Shown: positions 46,194 through 55,674 of the stretch, piece by piece
Layout of the letters: each line of letters begins with the position of its first letter
Position numbering within the stretch: the stretch's first letter is position 1
Origin: Nostocales cyanobacterium LEGE 12452
GTDB lineage: Bacteria; Cyanobacteriota; Cyanobacteriia; Cyanobacteriales; Nostocaceae
Direction: 5' to 3'
DNA: 64,000 nucleotides
Assembly: GCA_015206945.1 (NCBI GenBank)
Contig: JADEXV010000005.1
Coordinates: 19,096-83,095, forward strand
Notes under the pieces: model-generated
What the model was told of the DNA's origin: nothing
Seen by the model: only the letters and a program-made list of their open reading frames with translations
The model's database searches: none
Position numbers and translations under genes: made by a program

Positions 46194-48869
46194 GTGAATT
46201 ATCCTGCACCGTCTCCAGAACTTGACTTAGGGTTTATATTTCCCTTTGAACTGGATCAGTTTCAAAAAGAAGCGATCGCGTCCCTGAACGCTGGGCGCTC
46301 CGTAGTTGTATGTGCCCCCACAGGTTCGGGCAAAACATTAGTCGGGGAATACGCCATTTATCGCGCCCTAGCGCGAGGAAAACGCGTGTTTTACACTACT
46401 CCCCTGAAGGCGCTGTCGAATCAAAAATTACGTGACTTTCGAGAAAAATTCGGGTTCGATCGAGTCGGGCTGTTAACTGGAGATGCTTCTATTAACAGAG
46501 ATGCACCGATTTTGGTGATGACCACAGAAATTTTCCGAAATATGCTTTATGGCACACCCATTGGGCAAGTTGGTATCTCATTAGTAGACGTTGAAGCCGT
46601 GATACTTGATGAGTGCCACTACATGAACGATCGCCAGCGCGGTACAGTTTGGGAAGAATCAATCATCTATTGTCCCCGTGAAGTGCAACTGGCAGCCCTC
46701 TCAGCAACGGTTGCCAATAGCGATCAACTCACCGACTGGCTAAATCGCGTTCACGGCCCAACAGACCTGATTTACTCCGATTTTCGCCCAGTCCCCTTAG
46801 AGTTTCACTTTTGCAATCCCAAAGGCTTATTTCCCCTGCTGAATGATAGCAAAACCAAAATTAACCCCCGACTTCAGAAGAAAAAGGGCAAAGGTGGAGA
46901 AAGGGATAGGGGAAGAAATGGCAGACCGGAAGCTCCAGGTATAATTTATACCTTGAGCCAGTTAGAGCAACGGGATATGCTCCCAGCAATTTACTTTATC
47001 TTCAGCCGCCGGGGATGCGATAAAGCGGTGGCGGAAGTGGGTGATTTATGGCTGGTAAATAGTGAAGAGTCCCAAATTTTACGGGAACAGATTGATGACT
47101 TTTTAGCCCGTAATCCCGAAGCTGGGCGTTCTGGACAAATTGCACCCCTGTATCGAGGAATTGCTGCCCACCACGCGGGTATTTTACCTGCATGGAAAGC
47201 ACTGGTAGAAGAACTATTTCAGCAAGGGCTGATTAAAGTAGTATTCGCCACGGAGACACTAGCAGCGGGAATTAATATGCCTGCCCGGACAACGGTAATT
47301 TCTACCCTTTCCAAGCGGACTGACACCGGACACCGCCTGTTGAACGCTTCCGAATTCTTACAAATGGCGGGACGAGCAGGCCGCCGGGGGATGGATAAAC
47401 AAGGTCATGTGGTGACAGTCCAAACTCCCTTTGAAGGAGCCAAAGAAGCGGCGTATTTGGGAACATCCAAGCCAGACCCTCTAGTAAGCCAGTTTACGCC
47501 CAGTTATGGCATGGTACTCAACTTGCTGCAAACCCATACCCTGGAACAAACTAGGGAACTGATAGAGCGCAGTTTTGGGCAGTACATGGCGACCTTGCAT
47601 TTACGGCCAGAATACGATGAGATTGCCGAATTACAAACCCAATTAGCTCAACTTCATGAACAAATCGCCGCAGTTAATGAAAATGAACTGGCTGTTTATG
47701 AAAAATTGCGGCAACGCCTGAAAGTGGAACGCCAGATATTGAAAACCTTGCAAGAACAAGCACAGGAAAACCGCCAAGAGGAATTGGTGATGATGTTGGG
47801 CTTTGCAGTGTCAGGAACTCTGTTGAGTCTCAAGGGCAAAAATATCATGGTGTCTTCCCCGGTAACGGCAGTTTTAGTGGGAAAATCACCTGGTTCTGGT
47901 CAAGCTCCTTACTTGGTATGTTTGGGGCACGATAACCGCTGGTATGTGGCAACCACAGCGGATGTAGTCGATTTGTATGCCGAACTGCCGCGAATTGAAG
48001 TGCCGCCTGATGTACTACCACCGCCAGAGATGCCTTTGAAGCCAGGACAGTCACGCCGTGGTAACGAAGAAAGCTTTGCGATCGCCACGCGTATTCCCAA
48101 TCCGATAGAATCTTTGCATCTAGCACCAGAAGTAGCAGAACAACTCAGTCACGTTACCGCTGTTCAAGAGCAATTAGAAGCTCATCCCCTACATCAATCA
48201 GGCAATGCAGCAACGCTTTTCAAGCGCCGGGCCCGCTATGTCGAACTAGAAGCCGAACTCGAACAGTTGCAAGGGCAAGTAGAACAACAGTCACAACGTC
48301 ATTGGGAAGAATTTCTCAATTTAATTGCCATTCTGCAACATTTTGACGCTTTGGATAACTTAGTCCCCACACGATTAGGGCAAATCGCTGCCGCCATTCG
48401 AGGGGAAAATGAATTGTGGCTGGGTTTAGTATTCGCTAGTGGTGAATTAGACAATTTAGATCCGCATCATTTAGCAGCAGCAGCAGCGGCTTTGGTGATG
48501 GAAACGCCCCGCCCAGATAGCAAGGTGAACTTTGATCTAAGTAATGAAGTGGCAGAAGCCTTGAAAAAATTGCGGGGAATTCGCCACCAAATGTTCCAAC
48601 GACAACGGCGGTATAACGTAGCGCTGCCGATATGGTTGGAATTTGAGTTAATTGCCATAGTCGAACAATGGGCACTGGGAATGGAGTGGACTGAACTCTG
48701 CGAGAACACTACCTTGGATGAAGGCGATGTAGTGAGAATTTTACGCAGAACTCTGGATTTATTGTCGCAGATACCCCACATTCCCCATTTGCCAGACTCT
48801 TTCCAGCGTAATGCCTATCGGGCAATGCAGTTGATTGATAGATTCCCTGTGAATGAGGTAGTTGAATAA
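46194..48869 (+). CDS. Ski2/Mtr4-like DEAD-box RNA helicase with DSHCT domain
   Basis: An 891-residue superfamily 2 helicase. Walker A is APTGSGKT (41-48), motif II DECH (139-142), motif III SAT (AALSATVANS), motif V about TLAAGINMPARTTV and motif VI QMAGRAGRRGMD. The C-terminal third carries the DSHCT region (DLSNEVAEALKKLRGIRHQM...LPIWLEFELIAIVEQWALGMEW) seen in eukaryotic exosome helicases. Cyanobacterial homologues are thought to act in RNA processing or in chloroplast-like RNA decay, but this is not shown here. The start is GTG with weak Shine-Dalgarno. An imperfect hairpin with T run (about 48885-48921) may end it. Confidence 0.9.
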   Translation: MNYPAPSPELDLGFIFPFELDQFQKEAIASLNAGRSVVVCAPTGSGKTLVGEYAIYRALARGKRVFYTTPLKALSNQKLRDFREKFGFDRVGLLTGDASINRDAPILVMTTEIFRNMLYGTPIGQVGISLVDVEAVILDECHYMNDRQRGTVWEESIIYCPREVQLAALSATVANSDQLTDWLNRVHGPTDLIYSDFRPVPLEFHFCNPKGLFPLLNDSKTKINPRLQKKKGKGGERDRGRNGRPEAPGIIYTLSQLEQRDMLPAIYFIFSRRGCDKAVAEVGDLWLVNSEESQILREQIDDFLARNPEAGRSGQIAPLYRGIAAHHAGILPAWKALVEELFQQGLIKVVFATETLAAGINMPARTTVISTLSKRTDTGHRLLNASEFLQMAGRAGRRGMDKQGHVVTVQTPFEGAKEAAYLGTSKPDPLVSQFTPSYGMVLNLLQTHTLEQTRELIERSFGQYMATLHLRPEYDEIAELQTQLAQLHEQIAAVNENELAVYEKLRQRLKVERQILKTLQEQAQENRQEELVMMLGFAVSGTLLSLKGKNIMVSSPVTAVLVGKSPGSGQAPYLVCLGHDNRWYVATTADVVDLYAELPRIEVPPDVLPPPEMPLKPGQSRRGNEESFAIATRIPNPIESLHLAPEVAEQLSHVTAVQEQLEAHPLHQSGNAATLFKRRARYVELEAELEQLQGQVEQQSQRHWEEFLNLIAILQHFDALDNLVPTRLGQIAAAIRGENELWLGLVFASGELDNLDPHHLAAAAAALVMETPRPDSKVNFDLSNEVAEALKKLRGIRHQMFQRQRRYNVALPIWLEFELIAIVEQWALGMEWTELCENTTLDEGDVVRILRRTLDLLSQIPHIPHLPDSFQRNAYRAMQLIDRFPVNEVVE

Positions 48870-49112
48870 ATAGGACGCTTTGATGCACACAGAGTATTTA
48901 ATAATTTCTGTGCGTCTTTTTCTCTCAGTACTTATGCAAAAATAGCTGCTGTTGGGGCAATTCATGGATTGCCCCAGCAATGAGTTTACATGTAGCCAAA
49001 TAATAGTAGTGGTACGTAGTTAAAAATGCTTTTTTGGTTTTATATATCTTCTATACGTGATTAATCACGTGTATCTAACAAAAGTTATAGTCGCTATCAG
49101 TCCTTTTCAACC

Positions 49113-49487
49113 TTAGTACACCAAGTTTCCAGTACCGCGCAACTGACGCAAAGAATTTACACACAATGGACAGTCGCAACCAAATGTCTTAATTGCAGCA
49201 TCGCTTTCCTCTTCAGTAAAGTTCAACATGGCAACATTCTGATCTGATACTGATGTGGCAATAGTTGAGGAACGTGTAGAGGTATAAGGTTGCTTTCTCT
49301 CTGAATCTCGAATGCACACAAAATCTTTTCCACCATGTGGGTTCGTGATACAGGTACGACCATCTTGTGTGTGCATTAATCGCAGAGTCATACCAGCATG
49401 GGCAGGGTTAAATGCCGCTAGCATAGACATCATCGACACAAAAATTGAGGAAGTGGAAAGCAAATTCAGAAGAATTTTTTTGTTCAT
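49113..49487 (-). CDS. Small secreted cysteine-containing protein
   Basis: A 124-residue protein with a clear signal peptide (residues 1-31, ending AFNPAHA). The mature part has cysteines in RTCITN, FVCIRD and the motif GCDCPLCVNSLR, which could hold disulfides or a metal. Family unknown. AAGGAAATC precedes the ATG. It is isolated, about 240 bases from the convergent helicase gene. Confidence 0.7.
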   Translation of the reverse strand: MNKKILLNLLSTSSIFVSMMSMLAAFNPAHAGMTLRLMHTQDGRTCITNPHGGKDFVCIRDSERKQPYTSTRSSTIATSVSDQNVAMLNFTEEESDAAIKTFGCDCPLCVNSLRQLRGTGNLVY

Positions 49488-50211
49488 AGATTTCCTTGAG
49501 AAAATGGTCTACTAGATTAGGGTATTCGATTAACTTTCAAACTTCAAGTAAATTTTCCCTGAGAATAGCTAGATAGACACTTGTTGCCCAATAAAGTTCC
49601 CCTTTTTCACCAGTTGGCTCGGAATTATTTACTACATCATGATTCAACAATCAAACAGGCTTGATATCTAGCTTTTAGACGCAACGCTATATAATTCAGC
49701 AAATTTCAATCCGTTCTATATTCCTACGATGATTATTTGCTTGATGCAAGTATAAGAGTTTAATTAAATTAGAGTTACTAATCCGCTACTCTAGCCCTTT
49801 AAATTCTTATATAGAGCAATAAATTGCTCACTACGAACAAAAGTTATATTTTACATAATTCTATACAATTGAAAGCCAATGTAGCTATCTTTACAAGATT
49901 AAAAATCTTAATTTTAATCACAAGATAGTTGATGTATTTAGTAATAAATTTTAGATATATTTTAATACTGTTCGGTTAAGACAAGAGACGCGATAAATCG
50001 CCGTCTCTACAATAATCAGTCAATCAGTCTTTCGTGCTGATGGCGATTTATGGCATCTTTAGCGATCTAGAATTTTCATCAAAAAACCTTAACCGAACCG
50101 GATTGAGATAGATTCTCGTTCTTAAAATATTAACTTGTAAAAACTTCTTTTTTTCATTACATTAAAAAAAAGGCTCATATCTCAAATAATTTACTAGCCT
50201 ACATATAAAAA
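49488..50211. other. AT-rich intergenic region with a MITE
   Basis: About 725 bases, very AT-rich. It contains the 129-bp MITE at 49970-50098. No gene seen. The last 100 bases should include the promoter of the P-type ATPase; I found no ArsR/SmtB-like or MerR-like dyad there. Confidence 0.45.
49970..50098 (+). mobile_element. 129-bp MITE-like element
   Basis: Perfect 11-base terminal inverted repeats, gttcggttaag (49970-49980) and cttaaccgaac (50088-50098). Inside is agacgcgataaatcgccgtc, shared with the copy at 42466 and the hairpins at 41259. No coding capacity; it would need a transposase in trans. A clear target duplication is not visible. Confidence 0.75.
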
Positions 50212-52206
50212 ATGAAGCAGAAAGTACATTTGGAATCTTCGGATTGTTGCAGTTGTGAACATGACCATCACGAGAATCATAACCATGTTCATAATCACAA
50301 TCATGATGAGAATCATAACCATGACCACAATCATGAACATGGGGGGGAATTCAATCTGAAAAATGAGGTATTGCCTTTGGTAGCAATTTTAAGTTTATAT
50401 GCGCCTGGTGTAATTTTTGAAAATCAATTACACAATACATTCTACTCAATAGGTGAATACCTGCTTTTCATTCCTGCTTATTTATTAAGTGGATGGAGTG
50501 TTTTAAAAACTGCTGGGCGCAATATAGTCAGAGGTAGAGTATTTGATGAAACCTTTTTAATGACAGTGGCAACATTAGGGGCGATCGCAATTCATAAATT
50601 GCCCGAAGCTGTCGGAGTCATGTTATTTTATAAAATTGGAGAATTGTTCCAAGATATTGCCGTCAGTCGCTCTCGTAATTCGATCAAATCATTATTGGAA
50701 ATCCGCCCAGACTATGCAAATATCCAAATAGATGGAGAACTCAAGAAAGTATCGCCAGAAACAGTAAATATTGGCGATATTATCGTTGTCAAGCCTGGGG
50801 AAAAAATTCCCTTAGATGGCGAAATTATAGATGGGAATTCGCAAGTTGATACATCTGCATTAACTGGAGAATCTGTACCGCGAACGGTAAGAATTGGAGA
50901 AACAGTTTTTGCTGGGACAATCAATAAAATAGGTGCACTCGTCATTAGAGTCACAAAACTATTTGATGAATCTTCCATTGCCAAGATTTTAGACTTGGTG
51001 CAAAATGCTAAAAGTAAAAAAGCCGCAACAGAAAAGTTTATTACTAAATTTGCCCGATATTATACACCAATCGTAGTTTTTACATCTCTAGCAGTTGCAA
51101 TATTACCTCCTTTATTCATTTCGGGTGCAACTTCTTCCGAATGGGTTTATCGTGCCCTGATTTTACTAGTTATTTCCTGTCCTTGTGGACTAGTTATCAG
51201 TATTCCATTAGGTTACTTTGGAGGTGTGGGAGGTGCAGCTAAACGTGGTATTTTGGTTAAAGGTTCTACTTTTTTAGATACTTTAAATGCAGTTAATACA
51301 GTTGTTTTTGATAAAACTGGAACGTTAACTAAAGGGGTATTCAAAGTAGTAGAGATAGTACCATTAAATGGCTGGAATGAACAAGAACTGCTGCTATTAG
51401 CTGCCAAAGTAGAATCGCACTCAAATCATCCCATCGCTCAATCTATCTGCAAAGCTTATAGTGGAAAAATTGATGAATTTGAGATCGGAGATTATGAAGA
51501 AATAGCAGGTTATGGAATTCGAGCCAAGATTGAAAATAGGGTAGTAATAGCAGGAAGCGATCGCCTATTACATAGAGAGAAGATTTCTCACGATAATTGC
51601 CAGTTAGAGGGAACAGTTATTCACCTAGCAGTAGATAAGATTTACGTTGGTTATATTGTCATTGCTGATGAACTCAAAGAAGATGCTAGACAGGCTATTC
51701 AAGCACTCAAACGAATGGGTGTAGAGAGAACAGTAATGTTAACAGGAGATAACCACGCGATCGCTTCCCGCATTGCTCAACAGCTTGGCATAGATACCTA
51801 CGAAGCAGAGTTATTACCTGAAGAAAAAGTTAATGCCATTGAGAAGTTACTCAGCACGGCTGGTAAGCATGGTAAAGTTGCCTTTGTTGGGGATGGAATT
51901 AATGATGCACCAGTGATTGCTAGAGCAGATGTTGGTATGGCAATGGGTGGATTAGGCTCAGATGCAGCGATCGAAACTGCCGATATTGTAATCGTGACAG
52001 ATGCACCATCGAAAGTGGCAGAAGCAATTCAAATCGCCAGAAAAACTCGCAAAATCGTTTGGCAAAATATTGGGTTTGCCTTAGCAATTAAAGGTGTATT
52101 TATTGGATTGGGTATTTTCGGGATAGCGACAATGTGGGAAGCTGTTTTTGCTGACGTTGGAGTAGCAATGCTAGCAATTTTAAATGCGACTAGAGCGATG
52201 AAATAA
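50212..52206 (+). CDS. Heavy-metal P1B-type ATPase with His-rich N-terminus (Zn/Cd type)
   Basis: A 664-residue metal exporter. Residues 17-43 are a histidine-rich stretch (HDHHENHNHVHNHNHD) after CCSC, replacing the usual HMA domain as metal sensor. Core motifs are TGES, the transport site C323-P-C325, DKTGTLTKG (D367 phosphorylated), SHSNHP, MLTGDN and GDGINDAP. The last helix has ADVGVAMLAILNA, whose Asp is typical of the Zn2+/Cd2+/Pb2+ subgroup, so zinc or cadmium is more likely than copper. No regulator is directly adjacent; MerR lies 2.8 kb downstream. Confidence 0.92.
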   Translation: MKQKVHLESSDCCSCEHDHHENHNHVHNHNHDENHNHDHNHEHGGEFNLKNEVLPLVAILSLYAPGVIFENQLHNTFYSIGEYLLFIPAYLLSGWSVLKTAGRNIVRGRVFDETFLMTVATLGAIAIHKLPEAVGVMLFYKIGELFQDIAVSRSRNSIKSLLEIRPDYANIQIDGELKKVSPETVNIGDIIVVKPGEKIPLDGEIIDGNSQVDTSALTGESVPRTVRIGETVFAGTINKIGALVIRVTKLFDESSIAKILDLVQNAKSKKAATEKFITKFARYYTPIVVFTSLAVAILPPLFISGATSSEWVYRALILLVISCPCGLVISIPLGYFGGVGGAAKRGILVKGSTFLDTLNAVNTVVFDKTGTLTKGVFKVVEIVPLNGWNEQELLLLAAKVESHSNHPIAQSICKAYSGKIDEFEIGDYEEIAGYGIRAKIENRVVIAGSDRLLHREKISHDNCQLEGTVIHLAVDKIYVGYIVIADELKEDARQAIQALKRMGVERTVMLTGDNHAIASRIAQQLGIDTYEAELLPEEKVNAIEKLLSTAGKHGKVAFVGDGINDAPVIARADVGMAMGGLGSDAAIETADIVIVTDAPSKVAEAIQIARKTRKIVWQNIGFALAIKGVFIGLGIFGIATMWEAVFADVGVAMLAILNATRAMK

Positions 52207-52300
52207 AATTTTGGAAAAATTGGGAATCTATAATTGGGAAATTGTAGTAGTTAAACTATGAGTACTTCTCACTCATATTCTGCTACCCTAAATAGAACCC

Positions 52301-52948
52301 ATGAATTCATCAATCAAAGGCATTGCTACAGCTACTTTAGCTTTACTGCTAAACTATTCGGCAAACCCAGCCTTTGCACTACCCCAGAAAATCAATCACC
52401 CAATTACTGTTGCTAAATCGCAACCCTTAAAAGATACCTTAATTATTCCTGGGGAACGAGTGGGGCCAATCACACGCAAAACCACCAAGCAAGATTTAGT
52501 CAAACTGTTTGGTGCATCCCGCCTCGTTGATAAAACTATCTCTGGTGCTGAAGGAATAGGTACTTTTGCAGCTACTCAGTTAAATCTAAATCAGGGGCGA
52601 TCGCTCTTGGTAGTTTGGAGTGATAATACTCGTACCAAACCTCTAGATGTGCGTAACCTGGGTTCAGCTTGGAAAACCCGCGAAGGTATCGGTGTTGGAA
52701 CCCCTTTGAGCGAATTACGTAAAAAATTAGGTGATTTTAAACTTTATGGATTGGCGTGGGATTACGGTGGTACTATTTTGTTGGATAGTAGCAAATTATC
52801 CCGTTACCAAGGCAAACTGATTTTACGAGTAGATACGGCTGCCAATGCTTCTGAAAAGTTTCCCAATGACTACCAAGCAGTGTCAGGGGATGGTACTTTT
52901 TCCTCCAGCAATCCCCACTGGAAACCTTTGGGGATTAGACTTGCGTGA
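52301..52948 (+). CDS. Exported protein of unknown function
   Basis: A 215-residue protein with a signal peptide (residues 1-26, cut after NPAFA). The mature part has IIPGERVGPITRKTTKQDLVKLFGASRL, a pattern seen in small periplasmic proteins of unknown function, then a beta-rich domain with VVWSDNTRTKP and GIGVGTPLSELRKKLGDF. No catalytic motif or metal-ligand cluster is obvious. It follows the zinc-type ATPase by 95 bases and could be co-transcribed with it. A terminator lies 340 bases downstream. Confidence 0.75.
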   Translation: MNSSIKGIATATLALLLNYSANPAFALPQKINHPITVAKSQPLKDTLIIPGERVGPITRKTTKQDLVKLFGASRLVDKTISGAEGIGTFAATQLNLNQGRSLLVVWSDNTRTKPLDVRNLGSAWKTREGIGVGTPLSELRKKLGDFKLYGLAWDYGGTILLDSSKLSRYQGKLILRVDTAANASEKFPNDYQAVSGDGTFSSSNPHWKPLGIRLA

Positions 52949-53111
52949 AACATCAGTTGGCTTGCTAGGGCTTAGAGTAACTATGAAGACAACGTTCTCA
53001 TACTGAGTCTTTGAGACTGGTAAAGCAGTTAAGTTTCAATTAGAACAACAACTTCTTGATGAAGAGATAAAACTGGCACATCTTAAGCGATGCTCTGGAT
53101 TATATTGAGTC

Positions 53112-53286
53112 TTGATTGCAATCATGAGACTTATGTAAATATACAGTTATTTGGTGCATAGAAATCAGAATTTACTCACCTAGAAACAAGGAAAATATAG
53201 ATATTCAGTTAATTGGTGTTTGTTTATACTATTTCAATTTTTTGTAGTGGTTATACTCATAACTTAGGTTCTACCTGGGAATTAGG
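53112..53286 (+). other. Superseded entry; see terminator at 53286-53110+
   Basis: Placeholder withdrawn; the hairpin is described in the following entry. Confidence 0.
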
Positions 53287-53312
53287 AAGTGGCTTTGCCA
53301 CTTCTTTTTATT
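53286..53312 (+). terminator. Terminator hairpin
   Basis: gaagtgg (53286-53292) pairs with ccacttc (53298-53304) around ctttg, followed by tttttattt. It points rightwards and could end the transcript from 52301, 340 bases away. Confidence 0.8.
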
Positions 53313-53560
53313 TATCTACTAGTCGAGTAAAAAGTAAAAAATCGATTAAAAGTTAAAAGTAATTTTGTTGAACTTTTAACCTTTATTAATTGTTATACTA
53401 TTTCACAAAATATCTGCTAGACATACATTGGTAGAGGCGTACATCTATACACCTCTACAAACGATTCATTTCTGACAAAGATTGTTGACAATAGTTATGA
53501 TATCGTGCGCGTTTAATTGGCCAAGCAGTCTGACGGAATTTTGGTCATATAGACATGATG

Positions 53561-54649
53561 TTAGTCATTACTCATTGTATCTTCCCATCTCTCACGCCTG
53601 GGCTTGCTCTCTACATCGCGCGATCGCATTTCTTTCCAAGTCCCCCACATTAGGGATTGCTGTTTTTCAACATGGTTAATAAACTGCATAATTGAGTGAT
53701 CTGCTTTGATGGGAGTTTTCAAATCAAACTGAATTGTTTGGAGAATCTTGATGTCACCCATGAGAAAGTACTTAGCTGTAATCTTAGTCAGCCATAGTAC
53801 AACTCGATTACATAACCAACCAAAAGTTCCTTTACGTTTTTTAGCCATCAACAGAACTTGACCTTCAGTTTTTCCCCCTTCGTGGAGGCGAACTGCAACC
53901 ATCATGTGGACATGGAAGAAATCAGGGCCAATTGTCACAATGCCAATGCTACCGTACCAATAGCAAATGCTGTAAGTTATGACATTTTTATAGAAAAGAC
54001 GGATGAGCTTAATCAACAAGAAATTGTCTTTGATAGGTGTAGTATTACTGAAGATAATCGCATTCTCGTTCAGTTCGTGTCTTTCAAAAATAATTTCTAG
54101 TGGCAATTTGTGAACTGTATTGAGGTGTTGAGCATCAATTGCATTAATCATCACCACATTGGGATGACAGTTCAGCAAGAAGTGGGAATGGATGGCGACA
54201 TCACACTCCTTTTGTTCTAACTCTGGAACAAAAGGTAGAGGTTGCTGTGGTATTTCTCCAGTCCAAACCCAAATCATCCCATATTTTTCAGCAGTGGGCC
54301 AAGTTTGTAACTTTAGGGAAGGCGGCGTATCTAAACATGGGATATCAATACACATCCCCTCAGCATCAAACTTCCAGTGGTGGAAAAAACAACGTAGTGC
54401 ATTACCCTCAACTTTGCCTTCAGCAAGGTGAGCGCCCATGTGTGGACAGTAAGCATCAAAGGTAACTACTCTTTTGTCTTTACCCCGGTAAATCACTAGT
54501 TCTCTGCCCAAAATCGTGACAGGTTTTACTTCACCCACCCGCAGATTTTGAGAAGGTATTACCCAATACCATCCCTCAATAAAACGCTCTGGATTATTGA
54601 AAATTTTAGGTTTACGGATTGAGCTAAAAGTCTGCGAGTTGAGATTCAT
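53561..54649 (-). CDS. Rieske non-haem iron oxygenase
   Basis: A 362-residue soluble oxygenase. The Rieske 2Fe-2S ligands are C68-P-H70 and C87-F-F-H90. The mononuclear iron triad is probably D172, H175 and H180 in NAIDAQHLNTVHKL, with a later acidic partner. This layout is that of ring-hydroxylating and sterol/pigment oxygenases (KshA, pheophorbide a oxygenase-like). Electron donor and substrate are unknown. It is divergent from merR across 346 bases. There is no membrane segment at the C-terminus, unlike chloroplast PaO. Confidence 0.9.
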   Translation of the reverse strand: MNLNSQTFSSIRKPKIFNNPERFIEGWYWVIPSQNLRVGEVKPVTILGRELVIYRGKDKRVVTFDAYCPHMGAHLAEGKVEGNALRCFFHHWKFDAEGMCIDIPCLDTPPSLKLQTWPTAEKYGMIWVWTGEIPQQPLPFVPELEQKECDVAIHSHFLLNCHPNVVMINAIDAQHLNTVHKLPLEIIFERHELNENAIIFSNTTPIKDNFLLIKLIRLFYKNVITYSICYWYGSIGIVTIGPDFFHVHMMVAVRLHEGGKTEGQVLLMAKKRKGTFGWLCNRVVLWLTKITAKYFLMGDIKILQTIQFDLKTPIKADHSIMQFINHVEKQQSLMWGTWKEMRSRDVESKPRRERWEDTMSND

Positions 54650-54995
54650 TTTTATGGTTTCACTTGAAGTGAAGCAGTTGATCTAGAAGTAACATGGGAA
54701 CTTCAAAAAAACAGTTACTTTCAGTACCATGAGAAACAGCTACCCAATAAATAGATAAAAATCATCAGGTAAAATATTGGAAAAATATTATGAGAAATGT
54801 TAGAATTATGCCAATTTAAGACCGATTAAATTCCAAATATCCATTTAAAATAGATATTTGAAAATTTACAACTTAGTAAAATCTCTAATTAGATAAGAAG
54901 TTCCCACACTAATGCTTATATTTCGCTTACCTCTCAAACCACTTGATGTTTAGCAAAATATGTAATAATAAGTATAGAAATTGGGAAAATATACC
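54650..54995. other. Divergent promoter region of Rieske oxygenase and merR
   Basis: About 346 AT-rich bases. I looked for a MerR-type dyad like that at 58399 and found none, so autoregulation of merR by the usual dyad is not supported. Confidence 0.45.
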
Positions 54996-55421
54996 ATGTT
55001 AACTCAAGATAAAAAACTGCTTTTAATTGGTCAGGTAACAGATTTAACTGGAATACCCATCAGAACAATTCGTTATTACGAGAGTTTAGGTTTAATCAAT
55101 TCATTAAGACGAACAGAGGGAGGCTTTCGCCAATTTTCATTGGATGTGCTAACTCGTCTAGCATTCATTAAAAGGGCACAAAATTTTGGTCTTAGCCTAG
55201 AAGAGATTGGAAATATTCTTCAAGTTTATGACCAAGGCCAAACTCCCTGTGGTGAAATCAAAGAAAAACTCGAAGATAAAGTCTTGCAGATCGATTGCCA
55301 AATCGATCAGCTATTAACTTTACGCTCTGAAATCAAAGGATTACTTTCAGGGTGGAAGAATATTAGCGATCATCATGAAGAGACAATTTGTCCGATTATT
55401 CAAAACACCTCTCAGGACTGA
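54996..55421 (+). CDS. MerR-family heavy-metal-responsive regulator
   Basis: A 141-residue regulator. The winged HTH (IGQVTDLTGIPIRTIRYYESLGLI, residues 11-34) is classic MerR, followed by R-RTEGGFRQF and a dimerisation helix. Possible metal ligands are C85 (TPCGEIKEKL), H126/H127 and C132 (SDHHEETICPII), closer to the ZntR/PbrR/CadR plan than to CueR. ATG at 54996 gives MLTQDKKLLL; the TTG at 54981 is less likely. Such proteins twist promoters with 19-20 base spacers; exactly such a dyad lies upstream of the chaperone gene at 58292, 3.4 kb away. It is convergent with the small membrane protein and copA genes. Confidence 0.9.
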   Translation: MLTQDKKLLLIGQVTDLTGIPIRTIRYYESLGLINSLRRTEGGFRQFSLDVLTRLAFIKRAQNFGLSLEEIGNILQVYDQGQTPCGEIKEKLEDKVLQIDCQIDQLLTLRSEIKGLLSGWKNISDHHEETICPIIQNTSQD

Positions 55422-55427
55422 CACTAA

Positions 55428-55655
55428 TCAGGAATCAGGACTTTTATAGAGAAGAAACCACCACAACTCTAGTCCAATTAAGGCGAAACCTGCGATCGCA
55501 ACACCAACTTTCAAGCCCAAAGGTTGCTCAATGCGTTCAAATTGGCTGGTTTGCTCTGATGAATGGGCTGGCATTTCTGCTAATGTTACACCTGATGTTC
55601 CAGTGAGCAGCACTAAAGCTATCAGGCTTCCCCAAAGCGTTTTTTGACTGAACAT
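55428..55655 (-). CDS. Small membrane protein downstream of copA
   Basis: A 75-residue protein with a signal or anchor segment (LWGSLIALVLLTGTSGVTLAE, residues 7-27), a short polar loop (MPAHSSEQTSQFERIEQP) and a second hydrophobic helix (GLKVGVAIAGFALIGLELWWFLL, 47-69). No metal-binding cysteine or histidine cluster. It is 19 bases from the copA stop in the same direction, so it is probably the last gene of a chaperone-copA operon. Function unknown. Confidence 0.75.
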   Translation of the reverse strand: MFSQKTLWGSLIALVLLTGTSGVTLAEMPAHSSEQTSQFERIEQPLGLKVGVAIAGFALIGLELWWFLLYKSPDS

Positions 55656-55674
55656 TTGCTAAATTACCCTGCAA

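Larger units (their letters stand above)
52949..53560. other. Intergenic region
   Basis: About 610 bases without a recognisable gene; contains the terminator at 53286 and AT-rich sequence. Confidence 0.4.

Noticed and set aside
53286..53312. One feature entry with reversed coordinates (53286 to 53112, confidence 0)
   Set aside because: Coordinate slip; the valid terminator entry is 53286-53312 and the zero-confidence entry should be ignored.
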